NCBI RefSeq assembly: GCF_014356525.2
Contig: NC_052504.1
Span: 63,039,086 to 63,103,085 of the forward strand
DNA length: 64,000 nucleotides
Reading direction: 5' to 3'
From: Nilaparvata lugens
Taxonomy: Eukaryota > Arthropoda > Insecta > Hemiptera > Delphacidae
The translations under genes and the position numbers were made by a program. The notes beneath the pieces were generated by a model. The model was not told where the DNA came from. It did no database searches and saw only the letters and a program-made list of their open reading frames with translations. Positions 1 to 13,499 of the stretch are shown here, piece after piece. Within the stretch, counting starts at the first letter, position 1, and every line of letters starts with the position of its first letter.

Positions 1-3000
1 TTCTATTTGAATCCTCATTTTATATAGATTTTTATCTCTAAACTACTGATTCTTTGAATCAGAATTAATGGATCTTTCTTCACAAATAATTCAAAAGTTC
101 TGTTATAATTTAATAAATTAGTGTTCAGTTAAAAGCCTTAACGCCATGAGAAAACACAGTCAGAAAAATATAAAATTGAGTCTTAAACTCAATATGAACA
201 TAATCTTAGAAATTTCATTCCAATTCAAAGGCAGCAATACTCTACAATAATATATCTCCAGAAACAATAACTCAAATGTAACGTAACTGAAAATTTTCCA
301 TACTTCTTTAGAAAAAAATTTATAATTATCTTCCATCACTAATAAAATCAAAAGGATTATTCTCAATCAATATTATTAACTTGAAAAATAACAGGCTTTG
401 TTAATACAATACTCTTATGGAAGTTCCAATCAATTAAATTCCCCAAATTATATTTTAACCTTATTTTACGTACCTTAGCGGTTATTTGAAAAACAATTAT
501 TCGTACATGATGAAGAAACACAATTAAACTTTTCAGGACATGGCACTACTAGAAAATTCAAACTTTAATAAAAATAAAACTAGCTCCTACATTAACTAAT
601 GATATAAACTTGTAAACCTGCCCAAAAAGGGCAAAACATAATGACTACATCTTTACTCTCATAGTGCTCCTAGCAAAGTGTCCTCCGAAACGTAATCTGG
701 TCTCGTGGCTGGGGAATCACCCCACTACTGTATTTAGAAACAGGTCTCCTATTGGGCAAAGGGAATCGATTTGACCAATCATCGCGTGGCTTCTAGAGCC
801 TTTGGACCAAATGGTAACTGCAAAATTGGTAGTTTGTTATAATTTCAATGCTTGCTGTTTTCCAGCTTATCGCACTCCATGTCGCGACAGGAAGGCTACG
901 TTTTAGAGATAATTCCATAATCTACATTCCTCGACGACTCGGAGCCACAATTTTAAATATCTATCATGGAAACTCGAAGTCAAGGCCGTTCATAATAGAG
1001 AGAGAAAATAATTTATTTCGCTAACTCACAATAATGGCTCTAGTCTATTGCATATTAAATTTACTATTATAACTTGGGAAAAGGCCTGAATTAAAAATAG
1101 TGCTCGGCACAGACTGATCAATTCCAGGCCTCTGACATGACCTAACGACTGTTTTCAGGCAGCTGGGACTGGTGGTTTAACGTGCCCAACCGAAACACGG
1201 GAGTGGTATGAGAACCATATCTTGCCCGGGCCGGAATTTGTTATACATTTATAATAATATAATTCATTGGATATTCTGATTCGTTATCATTATTATTATT
1301 TTATTCTAGCAGTTGGTACTCGGCTGCGAATTTAGGATTGGTGATACCGCCGTTGCGCAAGAGGCGGATGATGTACCAATTCAAGTTATTTATTTTGTTG
1401 TCCAAGTTGTTCTAGGTAGTTTATAATCTCTCAATTATTTCTCATTCCATATATATTATAATAATTACTTTAAAAATGAATTGGTTGTTTACTATATTAT
1501 TCATTATTTCAAATATACAGAACCGTATGAAAATAGTCTCATGAGGGTAAATGCAACGTTGCCAAATAAGATTTGATCAACTTCGTCCGCAGCTGATTAT
1601 AAGTAAAAATTAATATTGATATTTTCATAATACAGTACACCTGAAGAATTGGCAAAGTTTATGGTAAGGGTGAGGAGGTACTCAGCTCTTCCAACCAACA
1701 TCAGATTAGTCTTGTGCAGTTTACTATAACAGACGTTCCCATATGGATGTTACTATAGACGTATTTATCATCGTTTTCAATTTCTGTTTGCTAGTTTGTT
1801 TGTATGTCTGATGGAAATCGAAAACGGCTCTAATGATTTTGATTAAGTTTGAAATATAGTATATAGTTTGAAATATAGTGAGTTTGTGATATGAAAATCA
1901 TCATTTGAATTAGGACTCATGTTTAGGATAACTCACTGAGGGAACTTAAAAATGATTAGGTAATAATATTCATCAACCGAGTAGCAGCTGACTGAGAGAG
2001 TTTTCCGTCGTCAGTTGGAAACAGTTGATCAAGAGAGTTTTTCATCGTCAGTTGAAAACAGCTGATCGAGAGAGTTTGCCATTGTCAGTTGAAAACGAGA
2101 CAGATGTGTTGAGTCACCAAGTTTGTTGACGTCATTTTTTGAAGTTATTGCATGATTCGAGAAAATAGGTGCAGTGAGCAGCCGAGTGACAGCAACACAA
2201 CACAAATTCGAATTTGAAACATAATGATCGCGGTAATATAATTCAGGTAAATGCTAAAGTAGTCAGTTTTAATATACCTGGGTAATTGGATTATAACAAT
2301 TCCATTCACTTCTAAATTTCCATCTCTATGCCTTTGTACTTTCAACTCTATTCTTTGATATTGTTATCTTCATAGACGTGAAGTAGATAGATAAGGGTGG
2401 GTGTCTTCCATAAGTAAAATGAAATGTCTATTTCCGACTTCTGTAGTTGAATACGTGTAGCTATAGTGGTTCTGTGAACAGTAGAGCTCGTACAGTAGTT
2501 ATAAACTTTATAAGATCTCATTGTCAATATGTCACCCCAATTAGCCCTTCGGACATCGGAAAAAAAACTGGTACCGTGACGAGAAATCGGTAAGTGTTGA
2601 AACGGCCAATGACTGATTGGCATGTATTGACGATGACAATATTACCTGTTATAAATAAAACCGAGAGCAGTGCGAAGCTGTAATCACCAAAAGCTAATTT
2701 ACAAACATGCTAACATACATATACAGACAAAAGCAAAAATCTCGTCGTTGAAACGTAGAAGAAAATAACATTTTTCCGCTATTTTGGAAACAATAACTGT
2801 ATATCTTCTAGTATTTAAAATGACATTCAAAATGATAACAATACTGAAATATTTTATTATATTCAAAATTCTCAATGTTCGAGTATATTAACCCTCCAGT
2901 AGACTACATTCAACACAGTAGAACCTCTATAATTTGTAGCTTACGGGACCAAGCATTTAATACGAATTTTGGAGGGTGACGAATTATATATCAAGCTCTG

Positions 3001-3242
3001 CAATATCGAGGCTGATAAAATAAAATACGAAAAAATATATCATGGATACTGATCCCATAATTACCCATAATTAATCCATAATATAGCCTCTATGAATGAA
3101 TATTGGAAAATATTGTTAATATTAATTTTACATACTTGTAAAGATTTCAGAGATCAATACAACTGTTCATGAGCGAATTCTTTAACCAAGGTGTCTCTTG
3201 TTATATTATTATATTATTGAATCCATAGAACTTTAAAGTTCA
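1..3242. repeat. 3.2 kb direct repeat, copy 1
   Basis: Matches 7404-10656 almost base for base, with the offset drifting from 7403 to 7414 through small indels. The match stops abruptly at 3242 (copy 2 continues with different sequence after 10656), and the left edge of the window lies inside the repeat. Substitutions are concentrated in the first 480 bp; beyond that nearly all differences are one-base changes in homopolymer length. The ORFs inside are short, start in repeat sequence and resemble nothing known. I call no gene here. Confidence 0.97.
1988..2097. repeat. 37-bp tandem repeat, three copies
   Basis: Three successive copies of a 37-bp unit built on 'ctgatc(a/g)agagagtttt..tcgtcagttg'. 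The array recurs at 9399-9508 in the second large repeat copy. The unit includes the palindrome-like CAGTTG/CAGCTG pieces. Confidence 0.85.
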
Positions 3243-5712
3243 TATCCAACTAGTTTCAATTACTCTACTAGATCTCAAAACATCCCAACTTATTCACATG
3301 GAGAACTTGATTGCAATTTTACTATTGTCACGTGGTAATTTAATACCACCAAAATATTTAAAATGAACCAATGAAATGTAATAGAACTATAAAATTGGAA
3401 AGAAGGTTAGACCTACTCAAGGATAAATCAACTTAAATCAAGTATCATTAGCGATTAGGAGTAATAGCATTATCAAAAACAATAGGAAAACATGTATAAT
3501 TGTGATTTAATAATTATGAGAACCCATTGGTAAGATCAAAAAAATATAAAGTGGCTTACTTATTATTGGCGGATTATAAAAAATAAAATGCATGAACATT
3601 GAGGTTAGAATTATTTGTTTACATTTTGAAAAGAATTAGTCGATCTGGATGAATCGATAATTATTAGAATCAATGCTGAACAATCAGCTGATATTCGATC
3701 AACCAGTATAACAGGTTGAATTATATAAATTTACTCATAAAGGATATATTATGTATACTAAAGGAAGTCGATGTGTAGAAATACGAACAACCATTATTTC
3801 TGTATAAATATTTATTATAATCTAAAAAAGCATGATAAATCAAGAGTATACAGACTCATATAAAACTAAATGTATTAAATCACATGTTAGGATTTATTTA
3901 TGAATCAATTTAAGATAAAACCTCCATACATTTGTATAAAAACTTTTTTATTTAATTTTTTCTATTTAAAGCCGAGGAAGCCCTGATTCCCAAGGCAACC
4001 AATTGTATTGAGTTTATTAAATTGAAGGCCAATCAGAGAGTAGCTTACAGAATTATTCGTGGAAGAGACAAATTTTTCTGAAAACCTCTTTCTTCTGGCT
4101 TAGATCCGACCTGAGAGGATGCACATGGAGTTTAGGGTTCTTTCTTCCCTTTTTTAAAATTTTAAAACTATAAGCCCAAACCCTTTTTTAATGTAGAGTA
4201 TTTGTATTAAATGTTCAATTATCTGTGAACTCAGTGCTGTCAAAGAGTTCGTAATTTGTAACGATTCCCATAAAAATATCTTTAATTCGAAAGAAACTTA
4301 TAAGAATCTGGATCATGTGTTAGCCCAGCAGTGACGAGAAGGAGCCTACCTAATTAATTATTGAAAATAATTATTCAATCCACGAGACCATCAAGAACTT
4401 CAGTTCAGTGAGTGATAAGTCAAACGAGCTCGTTTTAGGTTCCGCAGTGTGGGAATTAATAAAAAAGCGCTATTCAAATTAACTTGAATTAAATAAATCA
4501 CCACGTGTTGAATAATATCACATAGTTCATAAGAACATTTTATAAATTTATTTAATATATGTAGGAAGCTTACTTCCATGCACAGCCCGAATTCATATAA
4601 ATCCCTGATATCTCATGTTTGAACATTAATTTATTAATTATAATTTTGTTAATTGAACAAAGTATATCATATCAAACTTATAGACCAAACAGTTTTTGTT
4701 TGCAGAATTTTGTATTGATTGGAGTATAAGTATGAGTATTAAATATAATATATTTATGAATTTGAAACTCACTATTGTGAATATTAGCAAAGCCTGTGAT
4801 AATTATTCAGATTTTAGAAATAGATTATTTAAGTGAATTATAGATATATCGAATATTTTATGCACATCTTTTTTATGGGAATATATTTTGTGTTTTATGT
4901 CAGCATACAAACTCATAGAATTTTTATTATATCCTAACTCATCTCGTGATATACAGTTTGAGCTGTTTTAATACCAACAAATATTAGCAGCACTTAAAAT
5001 TATCGAATCAAGTAATATTAATCTTATTCAGAGCACTCAATATTTATCATTCTTTGATGATATCATCTCGTCTACCAGAACAAGTATATTAAGAAATTAT
5101 ATTATAAGGTTCCAGTTATATCATATAAGGATCCAGAGAGCTTCAAGAACTGGCGTTGTAATTCTAAGGAATTTTTGAAGGGTATATTGGTGAATACTTG
5201 TATTCGCGACGAGCGTTTTAAGAATCAACTAGAAACAACTATAGTTGGTCCTTATCATCTCTAGTGATACATGGTTACTGATATCAGTTAACAAATATTC
5301 TTTTATTTTCCTTATTGGTATTCTTCAAGAACTTCACAGAAGCAGCGGTAAGAATTATCAATCACCGGTCACTGAACCTTATGGTGATTATTTGTATTTA
5401 TAAAATTCATGTTTCTACCACTGAGCTAGAGCTGAGGTTTGAACCCAGTAATTTTGCGAGCCGACGGCCTTAATTTTTTGTGAATTTATTCGCAAAAGAG
5501 GGAATTTAGAGACTGCTCTTATAAATATCAAAACATCGTATTATCTGTGAAGGATTTACAATTCACAACTTCACACTATTCATCATTAAAAAAATTGATC
5601 ATTCCATTAAAGATTTTCCTATTTTTTTTATTTATCAATACTTTTTGACTACTTTTCTCTAAAGGGTCCTACTACTGTTAATACCTCATTTAATTTTCCC
5701 AACAAAAATTCT

Positions 5713-5842
5713 ATTAATCTTGCCATGCCTGATTTAATAGGTTTATACTATAGAATAACACTACAATTTGAAATAATTGAAAAATACAAACAGCTCCAAT
5801 AAACATTGGCAACTAAAAGCGAACAATAGAAACAACAATTTC
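5713..5842 (+). repeat. 130-bp direct repeat, copy 1
   Basis: Ungapped match to 6705-6834 with only a few substitutions. It begins 'attaatcttgccatgcctga' and ends at 'aacaacaatttc'. Spacing is 992 bp. No terminal inverted repeats or coding potential are visible. Confidence 0.9.
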
Positions 5843-6544
5843 TGTTAGCAACCCAACTAATAAAACAGTTTCCTATTTATTCTCTGATTACCTTCGATTT
5901 ACCTAAACTTATCAAAAAATTTCCTATTTCCTCAAACATTCTCCCATAATAATTTCCGAATTTTCCTAATTTACTTGGGTTGACCTTTAAAATCTCAATA
6001 TTCACTTTCACTACTACTATACTATGATGATACTCAAGTACCCGATACGTGAGACCAGAACACGTACATTGACATCACAATAATTTCTATCATCATTCAC
6101 GGAATTACAGAATGCAAAAAATTTGCAGCACTTAGAATCAGTTGTTTTTCACCTATGCTAGTCTCTTCTACTAATTTCTATTCTACCATTAAACCTTTAA
6201 TTTGTCAATAATCAATTTCAATTTGAAGTTTCAGAATACTTTCAACTTAAGCATCAATGATACTTGACTTTATCTTTAGCACTTCAAAAGATTATCATTT
6301 TAATGGTTTAACATAACTGAATAACTTTCCTGTTTCATCTAAAATTATTTAAACTTCAGAAAAATTGGAGTAGCAACAATAAATTATTCATTCAACTCCA
6401 AACCCAAAATATTGACAGTTAACACGTTCACAGAATGAATTATTAAGTATCAACTCAGAAAAATTAATCTTAACTAATTAGAATGAGTTAGAAAATTTGA
6501 TTTTGTTTTTTAAATTTGAATTTCAGAGATATAAAATGCTCTGT

Positions 6545-6560
6545 AGCAGAGTGGCGCAGT
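6545..6560 (+). other. tRNA-iMet 5'-like stretch (possible SINE head)
   Basis: Sixteen bases, 'agcagagtggcgcagt', equal the start of the conserved eukaryotic initiator tRNA including most of the A box. No anticodon arm or B box follows, so this is not a tRNA gene. It may be a relic of a tRNA-derived SINE or retro-copied tRNA fragment. Confidence 0.4.
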
Positions 6561-6704
6561 TGTGTGCCTGACCTTTTTAAAAGATGATAAAGAATATAAT
6601 TTTGAATAAAATTTAGAATTTAGAAATAGGCAGACACATCTAGAAAATACCTGAGTCTATACCTAATTCATGCAGGTGAACGGGCTAGAGTCAAGAAAAC
6701 TTCA

Positions 6705-6834
6705 ATTAATCTTGCCATGCCTGATTTAATAGGTTTATACTATAGAATAACACTACAATTTGCAATAATTGAAAAATACAAACAGCTTCAATAAGCATTG
6801 GCAACTAAAAGCGAACAATAGAAACAACAATTTC
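6705..6834 (+). repeat. 130-bp direct repeat, copy 2
   Basis: Second copy of 5713-5842, same strand. The two copies bracket about 860 bp that includes the tRNA-iMet-like stretch at 6545. Confidence 0.9.
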
Positions 6835-7403
6835 ATGTTACATTGTTGACATTCTTCATCTGATTTGGGGGCGCATTACTATCCTTCGTTTAGATAGCAA
6901 TATGTCACAAAACCAAACAATATCAGTCATAAAATAACAAATCAATTTCAACATGAAATTACTCAGAAAGAAAAGCCCGTTGAACCCAAATTTCGTCGAT
7001 AGTAACCCATATAACCCTATTCATGATAATTTTGAATCCCCACTTTTGATTGACATTCTTAAATGAACCTTTGTTTCACTACACTGCACTTTCGTTGGTC
7101 TGTACGTTGTTTTATCGTTGGGGTTACAGTACCTTGTTTTTGGCGGTGAACTTTTACTGGTTGAATTTGGCTTGATGGCGACGTCCTCTTACGTCCCTAG
7201 ACCTGTTGTCTGAATGGGTGTTTTGAAGCGGTGTTACATGAAATTGTGGAACCAAAGTGGTGGTAGTACATGAAGTTGGTTTGGGAACACACATGAACCG
7301 CTGTAAATAAATGTATCACAGCATTAATTTCTAACCCTTCCTACAATTCATCAAAAGCTAAAACAGAAGTTATCTATTGATTACAATTAATTAAATTCTC
7401 TCA

Positions 7404-10400
7404 TTCTATTTGAATCCTCATTTTATATAGATTTTTATCTCTAAACTACTGATTCTTTGAATCAGAATTAATGGATCTTTCTTCACAAATAATTCAAAAG
7501 TTCTGTTATAATTTAATAAATTAGCATTCAGTTAAAAGCCTTAACGCCATGAGAAAACACAGTCAGAAAAATATAAAATTGAGTCTTAAACTCAATATGA
7601 ACATAATCTTAAAAATTTCATTCCAATTCAAAGGCAGCAATACTCTACAATAATATATCTCCAGAAACAATAACTCAAATGTAACGTAACTGAAAATTTT
7701 CCATACTTCTTTAGAAAAAAATTTATAATTATCTTCCATCACTAATAAAATCAAAAGGATTATTCTCAATCAATATTATTAACTTGAAAAATAACAGGCT
7801 TTGTTAATACAATACTCTTATGGAAGTTCCAATCAATTAAATTCCCTAAATTATATTTTAACCTTATTTTACGTACCTTAGCGGTTATTTGAAGAAACAA
7901 TTATTCGTACATGATGAAGAAACACAATTAAACTTTTCAGGACATGGCACTACTAGAAAATTCAAACTTTAATAAAAATAAAACTAGCTCCTACATTAAC
8001 TAATGATATAAACTTGTAAACCTGCCCAAAAAGGGCAAAACATAATGACTACATCTTTACTCTCATAGTGCTCCTAGCAAAGTGTCCTCCGAAACGTAAT
8101 CTGGTCTCGTGGCTGGGGAATCACCCCACTACTGTATTTAGAAACAGGTCTCCTATTGGGCAAAGGGAATCGATTTGACCAATCATCGCGTGGCTTCTAG
8201 AGCCTTTGGACCAAATGGTAACTGCAAAATTGGTAGTTTGTTATAATTTCAATGCTTGCTGTTTTCCAGCTTATCGCACTCCATGTCGCGACAGGAAGGC
8301 TACGTTTTAGAGATAATTCCATAATCTACATTCCTCGACGACTCGGAGCCACAATTTTTAAATATCTATCATGGGAAACTCGAAGTCAAGGCCGTTCATA
8401 ATAGAGAGAGAAAATAATTTATTTCGCTAACTCACAATAATGGCTCTAGTCTATTGCATATTAAATTTACTATTATAACTTGGGAAAAGGCCTGAATTAA
8501 AAATAGTGCTCGGCACAGACTGATCAATTCCAAGGCCTCTGACATGACCTAACGACTGTTTTCAGGCAGCTGGGACTGGTGGTTTAACGTGCCCAACCGA
8601 AACACGGGAGTGGTATGAGAACCATATCTTGCCCGGGCCGGAATTTGTTATACATTTATAATAATAATAATTCATTGGATATTCTGATTCGTTATCATTA
8701 TTATTATTTTATTCTAGCAGTTGGTACTCGGCTGCGAATTTTAGGATTGGTGATACCGCCGTTGCGCAAGAGGCGGATGATGTACCAATTCAAGTTATTT
8801 ATTTTGTTGTCCAAGTTGTTCTAGGTAGTTTATAATCTCTCAATTATTTCTCATTCCATATATATTATAATAAATTACTTTAAAAATGAATTGGTTGTTT
8901 ACTATATTATTCATTATTTCAAATATACAGAACCGTATGAAAATAGTCTCATGAGGGTAAATGCAACGTTGCCAAATAAGATTTGATCAACTTCGTCCGC
9001 AGCTGATTATAAGTAAAAATTAATATTGATATTTTCATAATACAGTACACCTGAAGAATTGGCAAAGTTTATGGTAAGGGGTGAGGAGGTACTCAGCTCT
9101 TCCAACCAACATCAGATTAGTCTTGTGCAGTTTACTATAACAGACGTTCCCATATGGATGTTACTATAGACGTATTTATCATCGTTTTCAATTTCTGTTT
9201 GCTAGTTTGTTTGTATGTCTGATGGAAATCGAAAACGGCTCTAATGATTTTGATTAAGTTTGAAATATAGTATATAGTTTGAAATATAGTGAGTTTGTGA
9301 TATGAAAATCATCATTTGAATTAGGACTCATGTTTAGGATAACTCACTGAGGGAACTTAAAAATGATTAGGTAATAATATTCATCAACCGAGTAGCAGCT
9401 GACTGAGAGAGTTTTCCGTCGTCAGTTGGAAACAGTTGATCAAGAGAGTTTTTCATCGTCAGTTGAAAACAGCTGATCGAGAGAGTTTGCCATTGTCAGT
9501 TGAAAACGAGACAGATGTGTTGAGTCACCAAGTTTGTTGACGTCATTTTTTGAAGTTATTGCATGATTCGAGAAAATAGGTGCAGTGAGCAGCCGAGTGA
9601 CAGCAACACAACACAAATTCGAATTTGAAACATAATGATCGCGGTAATATAATTCAGGTAAATGCTAAAGTAGTCAGTTTTAATATACCTGGGTAATTGG
9701 ATTATAACAATTCCATTCACTTCTAAATTTCCATCTCTATGCCTTTGTACTTTCAACTCTATTCTTTGATATTGTTATCTTCATAGACGTGAAGTAGATA
9801 GATAAGGGTGGGTGTCTTCCATAAGTAAAATGAAATGTCTATTTCCGACTTCTGTAGTTGAATACGTGTAGCTATAGTGGTTCTGTGAACAGTAGAGCTC
9901 GTACAGTAGTTATAAACTTTATAAGATCTCATTGTCAATATGTCACCCCAATTAGCCCTTCGGACATCGGAAAAAAAACTGGTACCGTGACGAGAAATCG
10001 GTAAGTGTTGAAACGGCCAATGACTGATTGGCATGTATTGACGATGACAATATTACCTGTTATAAATAAAACCGAGAGCAGTGCGAAGCTGTAATCACCA
10101 AAAGCTAATTTACAAACATGCTAACATACATATACAGACAAAAGCAAAAATCTCGTCGTTGAAACGTAGAAGAAAATAACATTTTTCCGCTATTTTGGAA
10201 ACAATAACTGTATATCTTCTAGTATTTAAAATGACATTCAAAATGATAAACAATACTGAAATATTTTATTATATTCAAAATTCTCAATGTTCGAGTATAT
10301 TAACCCTCCAGTAGACTACATTCAACACAGTAGAACCTCTATAATTTGTAGCTTACGGGACCAAGCATTTAATACGAATTTTGGAGGGTGACGAATTATA

Positions 10401-10656
10401 TATCAAGCTCTGCAATATCGAGGCTGATAAAATAAAATACGAAAAAATATATCATGGATACTGATCCCATAATTACCCATAATTAATCCATAATATAGCC
10501 TCTATGAATGAATATTGGAAAATATTGTTAAATATTAATTTTACATACTTGTAAAAGATTTCAGAGATCAATACAACTGTTCATGAGCGAATTCTTTAAC
10601 CAAGGTGTCTCTTGTTATATTATTATATTATTGAATCCATAGAACTTTAAAGTTCA
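7404..10656. repeat. 3.2 kb direct repeat, copy 2
   Basis: Second copy of 1-3242 in the same orientation. Because homology ends exactly at 3242 versus 10656, the simplest model is a tandem duplication with a 7.4 kb unit: unit 2 is 3243-10656 and unit 1 begins about 4.2 kb before the window. This predicts that sequence left of the window resembles 3243-7403. Two alleles placed side by side by the assembler would look the same. Confidence 0.97.
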
Positions 10657-12369
10657 CTCCGTATGGGTAAATAATTCACAATCAGAATTCAAAATCCCTT
10701 AACTAATAATACCAATTACTATAACGTTAAAGGTATTGCTATCACAAGTTGTATTATCTAATACATGTGGGCTATGTTGAAAACAAACAATAGACACACA
10801 GACAGGCATTAACGAAAGCGAGTTGATGTAAATTTCGTATATTAATCAGCTGAATTCGGGGCATTAAGAACAACAGTCTATGCGATAATTCTCAAATAGC
10901 ATTATCTGTTATGAATAAATGGATAAATTGTAGTAATTGCATGAAATTGATATTCCAGCTTACTAATGATAAATCACAACACCCTTTTCAATTCACTTCA
11001 TCAGTTGGTGTGATTCTCGGTCTCCTCATCACTGGAGTTATTAGTTACTGTAGCATAATTTTCAATGAACTCATTACTGGAGTTATCAGTTACTATGGCA
11101 TATTAGTTATTTATCTTTATGGGAATACTTATTACAGTGTTTTTGATGGCAAAACTACGAATTATAGAGTTATCGAGAAGTTTCAGTGTACTCACTAATC
11201 TTGACAATTGAACTATTAAGTGAAGTTATTTTTGTTTTGTGTCAAGAAATTCACTAATAGTTCTATTATTTAAGCTTCAAATAACTGCAGAAAAGAGAGA
11301 CAACTGCACAAAATAGGAATGATATATAACGAATTATACAGTTACAAGATAAGTCATCGCCTGATATTACTATGAAAAGGATAGAAAAGAGTGATAGGTT
11401 TCAGAAATAAATTGTCAATGGTCTTGTTAAGGATAGCCTACATGTTGGGATTCATCAGAACAATGGCCATTGTTTGAAAACCAGACAGCTCTGCATAGTA
11501 CAGTCCGTCCAAGAAGTATACCTTGACCGTCTTGTTTTGGAAGTGTCAGAGATTCGATGTGTCTGACTTTGTCGTTTCTGTACGAATGTAAAAGTGACCG
11601 GTTTTGGCGCCTAACGCACACGCCAATTCGAGACTCTTTCAAAACAGTCTTTTCCTGTCGCTGGCGTATGGTGTCGATGGATGAAATAGTCGCTGTCCAC
11701 TCCTGTCAGGTTCTGGGTGTGTCGGAGGACTAAGGTGGCGCATACCCTTCAAGACACATCTGTTCAGTTATCAGTGTTCTAGAATCTGGCGTTTCAGACA
11801 TTGTAGTGCTAGCACAGCCACACTTCTCTCTGTAAAGTATCCTAGGACACCACCACACAGCCGCCGTTTTGATCTTCAATTGTGTAGAAAAGGTTAGTAC
11901 ACAAGTGTTTTTATTGTCTGTTTTGAAAAGAGATAGAGAAATTTGTTTCAAAGATGAAGCTGTATTGATTCACATGGCTAATTCACTTATTTTCTTTTGT
12001 GATGCTACCCAATAATGTATTGCATAGCATATTCTGTGAATAAGTGTGTTTCTGCCTTTTGAGCTCTGTGATCGATATGTTAGCAGATCAATATGATTGT
12101 AGACAATGAACTGTGGTTACTAGCAACTTCTTCTGACCTAACCTAACCTCACCTCAAAATATTGATTTCAAACATTGTTCTTTCTGAACATACTATCATC
12201 CTATGATTGGTTTTCAGTTGCATATATATAGTAGTAATTATAAAGTAGTAATTGTGTGCTGAACATCTAGATCAAGTGCAAGACATGTCATTCAAGATGG
12301 CTGTGTCACTCTAGATGATTGTCGCCTACATTGCACCCTATTATTAATCTGCTTGTATATATGTTACAG
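10657..12369. other. No recognisable gene
   Basis: Unique-looking sequence. 11030-11110 holds two diverged copies of 'actggagttat(t/c)agttact'. 11400-11900 is less AT-rich and has short minus-strand ORFs I cannot assign. A CCTAACCTAACC motif lies near 12138. Confidence 0.5.
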
Positions 12370-13290
12370 ATGAACAAAGCTACCAGATTCCAGCAGACCA
12401 GCAGCTCGTCAGGAGAGTTTTGTACGTTGAAGGAGGCATTCAACAACAACCTCCAGACACTATTTTACAACAACAACTCTTCACCCAACCCAGTGAAGGA
12501 CTTCCACTCTCTGCTAAACAGCCTTTGGACAATGATTGTTGATGTGGTAGGTCAAGAGTTCCAGACACATGGGCAATCAAGGTCAACCTAGTGTTGGAGG
12601 CTACATACCAATGCAGCTGCCTTGTTGAGAAAAACATAGAGCGGGAAGAATTCCAGAATATAGCCTTCAAGACTCCAAATAATTCCATATCCAGTACCAA
12701 CAATCTTGCTAGAATTATCAGGGAGGTGTGCAAGAAGCTGTTGGGAGAAGAGGCTAAGTTCGAGGGAAACTCTAGTGGATGGAGCCTCCTCATCATCGAC
12801 GGTCTCCTCATACACATAAGCAAGCACAAACAGCTTCAAGGATTGAACTGCCAGCCAAAATGGCAGCAAGAAAAGCCATCATCAAACCAAAGAATCACGA
12901 TCAACAATGTTTCAAGTGGGCTATCCTTGCCGAACATGTGCAAGGAGCAAATCCCCCACGAATCAATGATAGGTATAATCAGTTCGTTGAAAAATACAAT
13001 TTCAATGGAATATCTTTCCCCACCACCATCAATCAAACTGACCATTTTGAAAGGGATAATCCGAGGGTTACAGTTAATATAAATATATGGGATGGATTCC
13101 AACTGTATAATCTATCCAAGACATGTTGCGAAAGAAATGGAGGAGGATCATTTCGATTTACTACTTCTCCATGACAATGATGATAGTGAAGCCACCACTA
13201 CTCAGGACAGCAGTGAAGCCACCACCAATTCGGACATCAATAAAGCCACCACCACTCATGAAGAAGAAGAGGGGAATATGAACAGCCATT
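12370..13290 (+). pseudogene. Broken Maverick/Polinton polymerase-associated protein fragment
   Basis: Reading across at least three frames gives a continuous, family-like protein. Diagnostic stretches in order are 'GWSLLIIDGLLIHISKH', 'ELPAKMAARKAIIKPKN', 'DQQCFKWAI', 'FPTTINQTDHFERDNPR' and 'YPRHVAKEMEEDHFDLLLL'. From memory these match the region in front of the DNA polymerase B domain in large invertebrate Maverick-associated proteins, where an 'LP..I..KKAIIN..N.D..CFKWA' block is typical. Frame changes fall near 12570, 12845 and 13090. No polymerase palm motif follows; the fragment ends in a threonine-rich repeat ('EATTT', 'KATTT') and the AT-rich tail of LINE A. It is a dead 5' fragment, possibly left by an old element. 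It could instead come from another gene sharing this N-terminal region. Confidence 0.5.
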
Positions 13291-13381
13291 AATAATAATA
13301 ATGATAAACATAATGATAATAATAATAATAATAATATAATAATATAATAATAATAATAATAATATAATAATAATGATAATA
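13288..13381. repeat. (TAA)n tail of LINE A
   Basis: Ninety-odd bases of imperfect TAA/TAATAA repeats. On the minus strand this is the 3' (TTA)n tail directly behind the LINE A 3' UTR, which has an AATAAA close to its end (minus strand, about 13390). Confidence 0.8.
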
Positions 13382-13499
13382 GCTTTATTTACATTCTTGA
13401 AAGAACAAAAGCCTCTCTTATGAGGTATATATTATGTGGTTGGCAACAAATACAATTTCACATTAATTCAAATTATAAAATTTTTCACTTTTCAATTCA

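Larger units (their letters stand above)
3243..7403. other. Unit-specific sequence between the two direct repeats, no gene recognised
   Basis: AT-rich sequence without a credible reading frame. It contains a duplicated 130-bp segment and a short tRNA-iMet-like stretch, listed separately. Around 7080-7260 the base composition is less AT-biased and one minus-strand frame is rich in Q, T, P and K, but stops interrupt it. Confidence 0.6.

Noticed and set aside
160..366. 68-aa ORF present in both repeat copies
   Set aside because: Duplicated only because the DNA is duplicated; AT-rich, no family resemblance, differs by a substitution between copies without any sign of constraint.
5410..5460. tRNA gene suggested by 'ctaccactgagcta' and 'ggtttgaaccc'
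   Set aside because: The A-box-like and B-box-like pieces are in the wrong order and orientation for a tRNA on either strand.
1..10656. The 3.2 kb direct repeats as LTRs of a retrotransposon
   Set aside because: No primer-binding site, polypurine tract, gag-pol or TG...CA ends; the homology pattern fits a tandem unit better.
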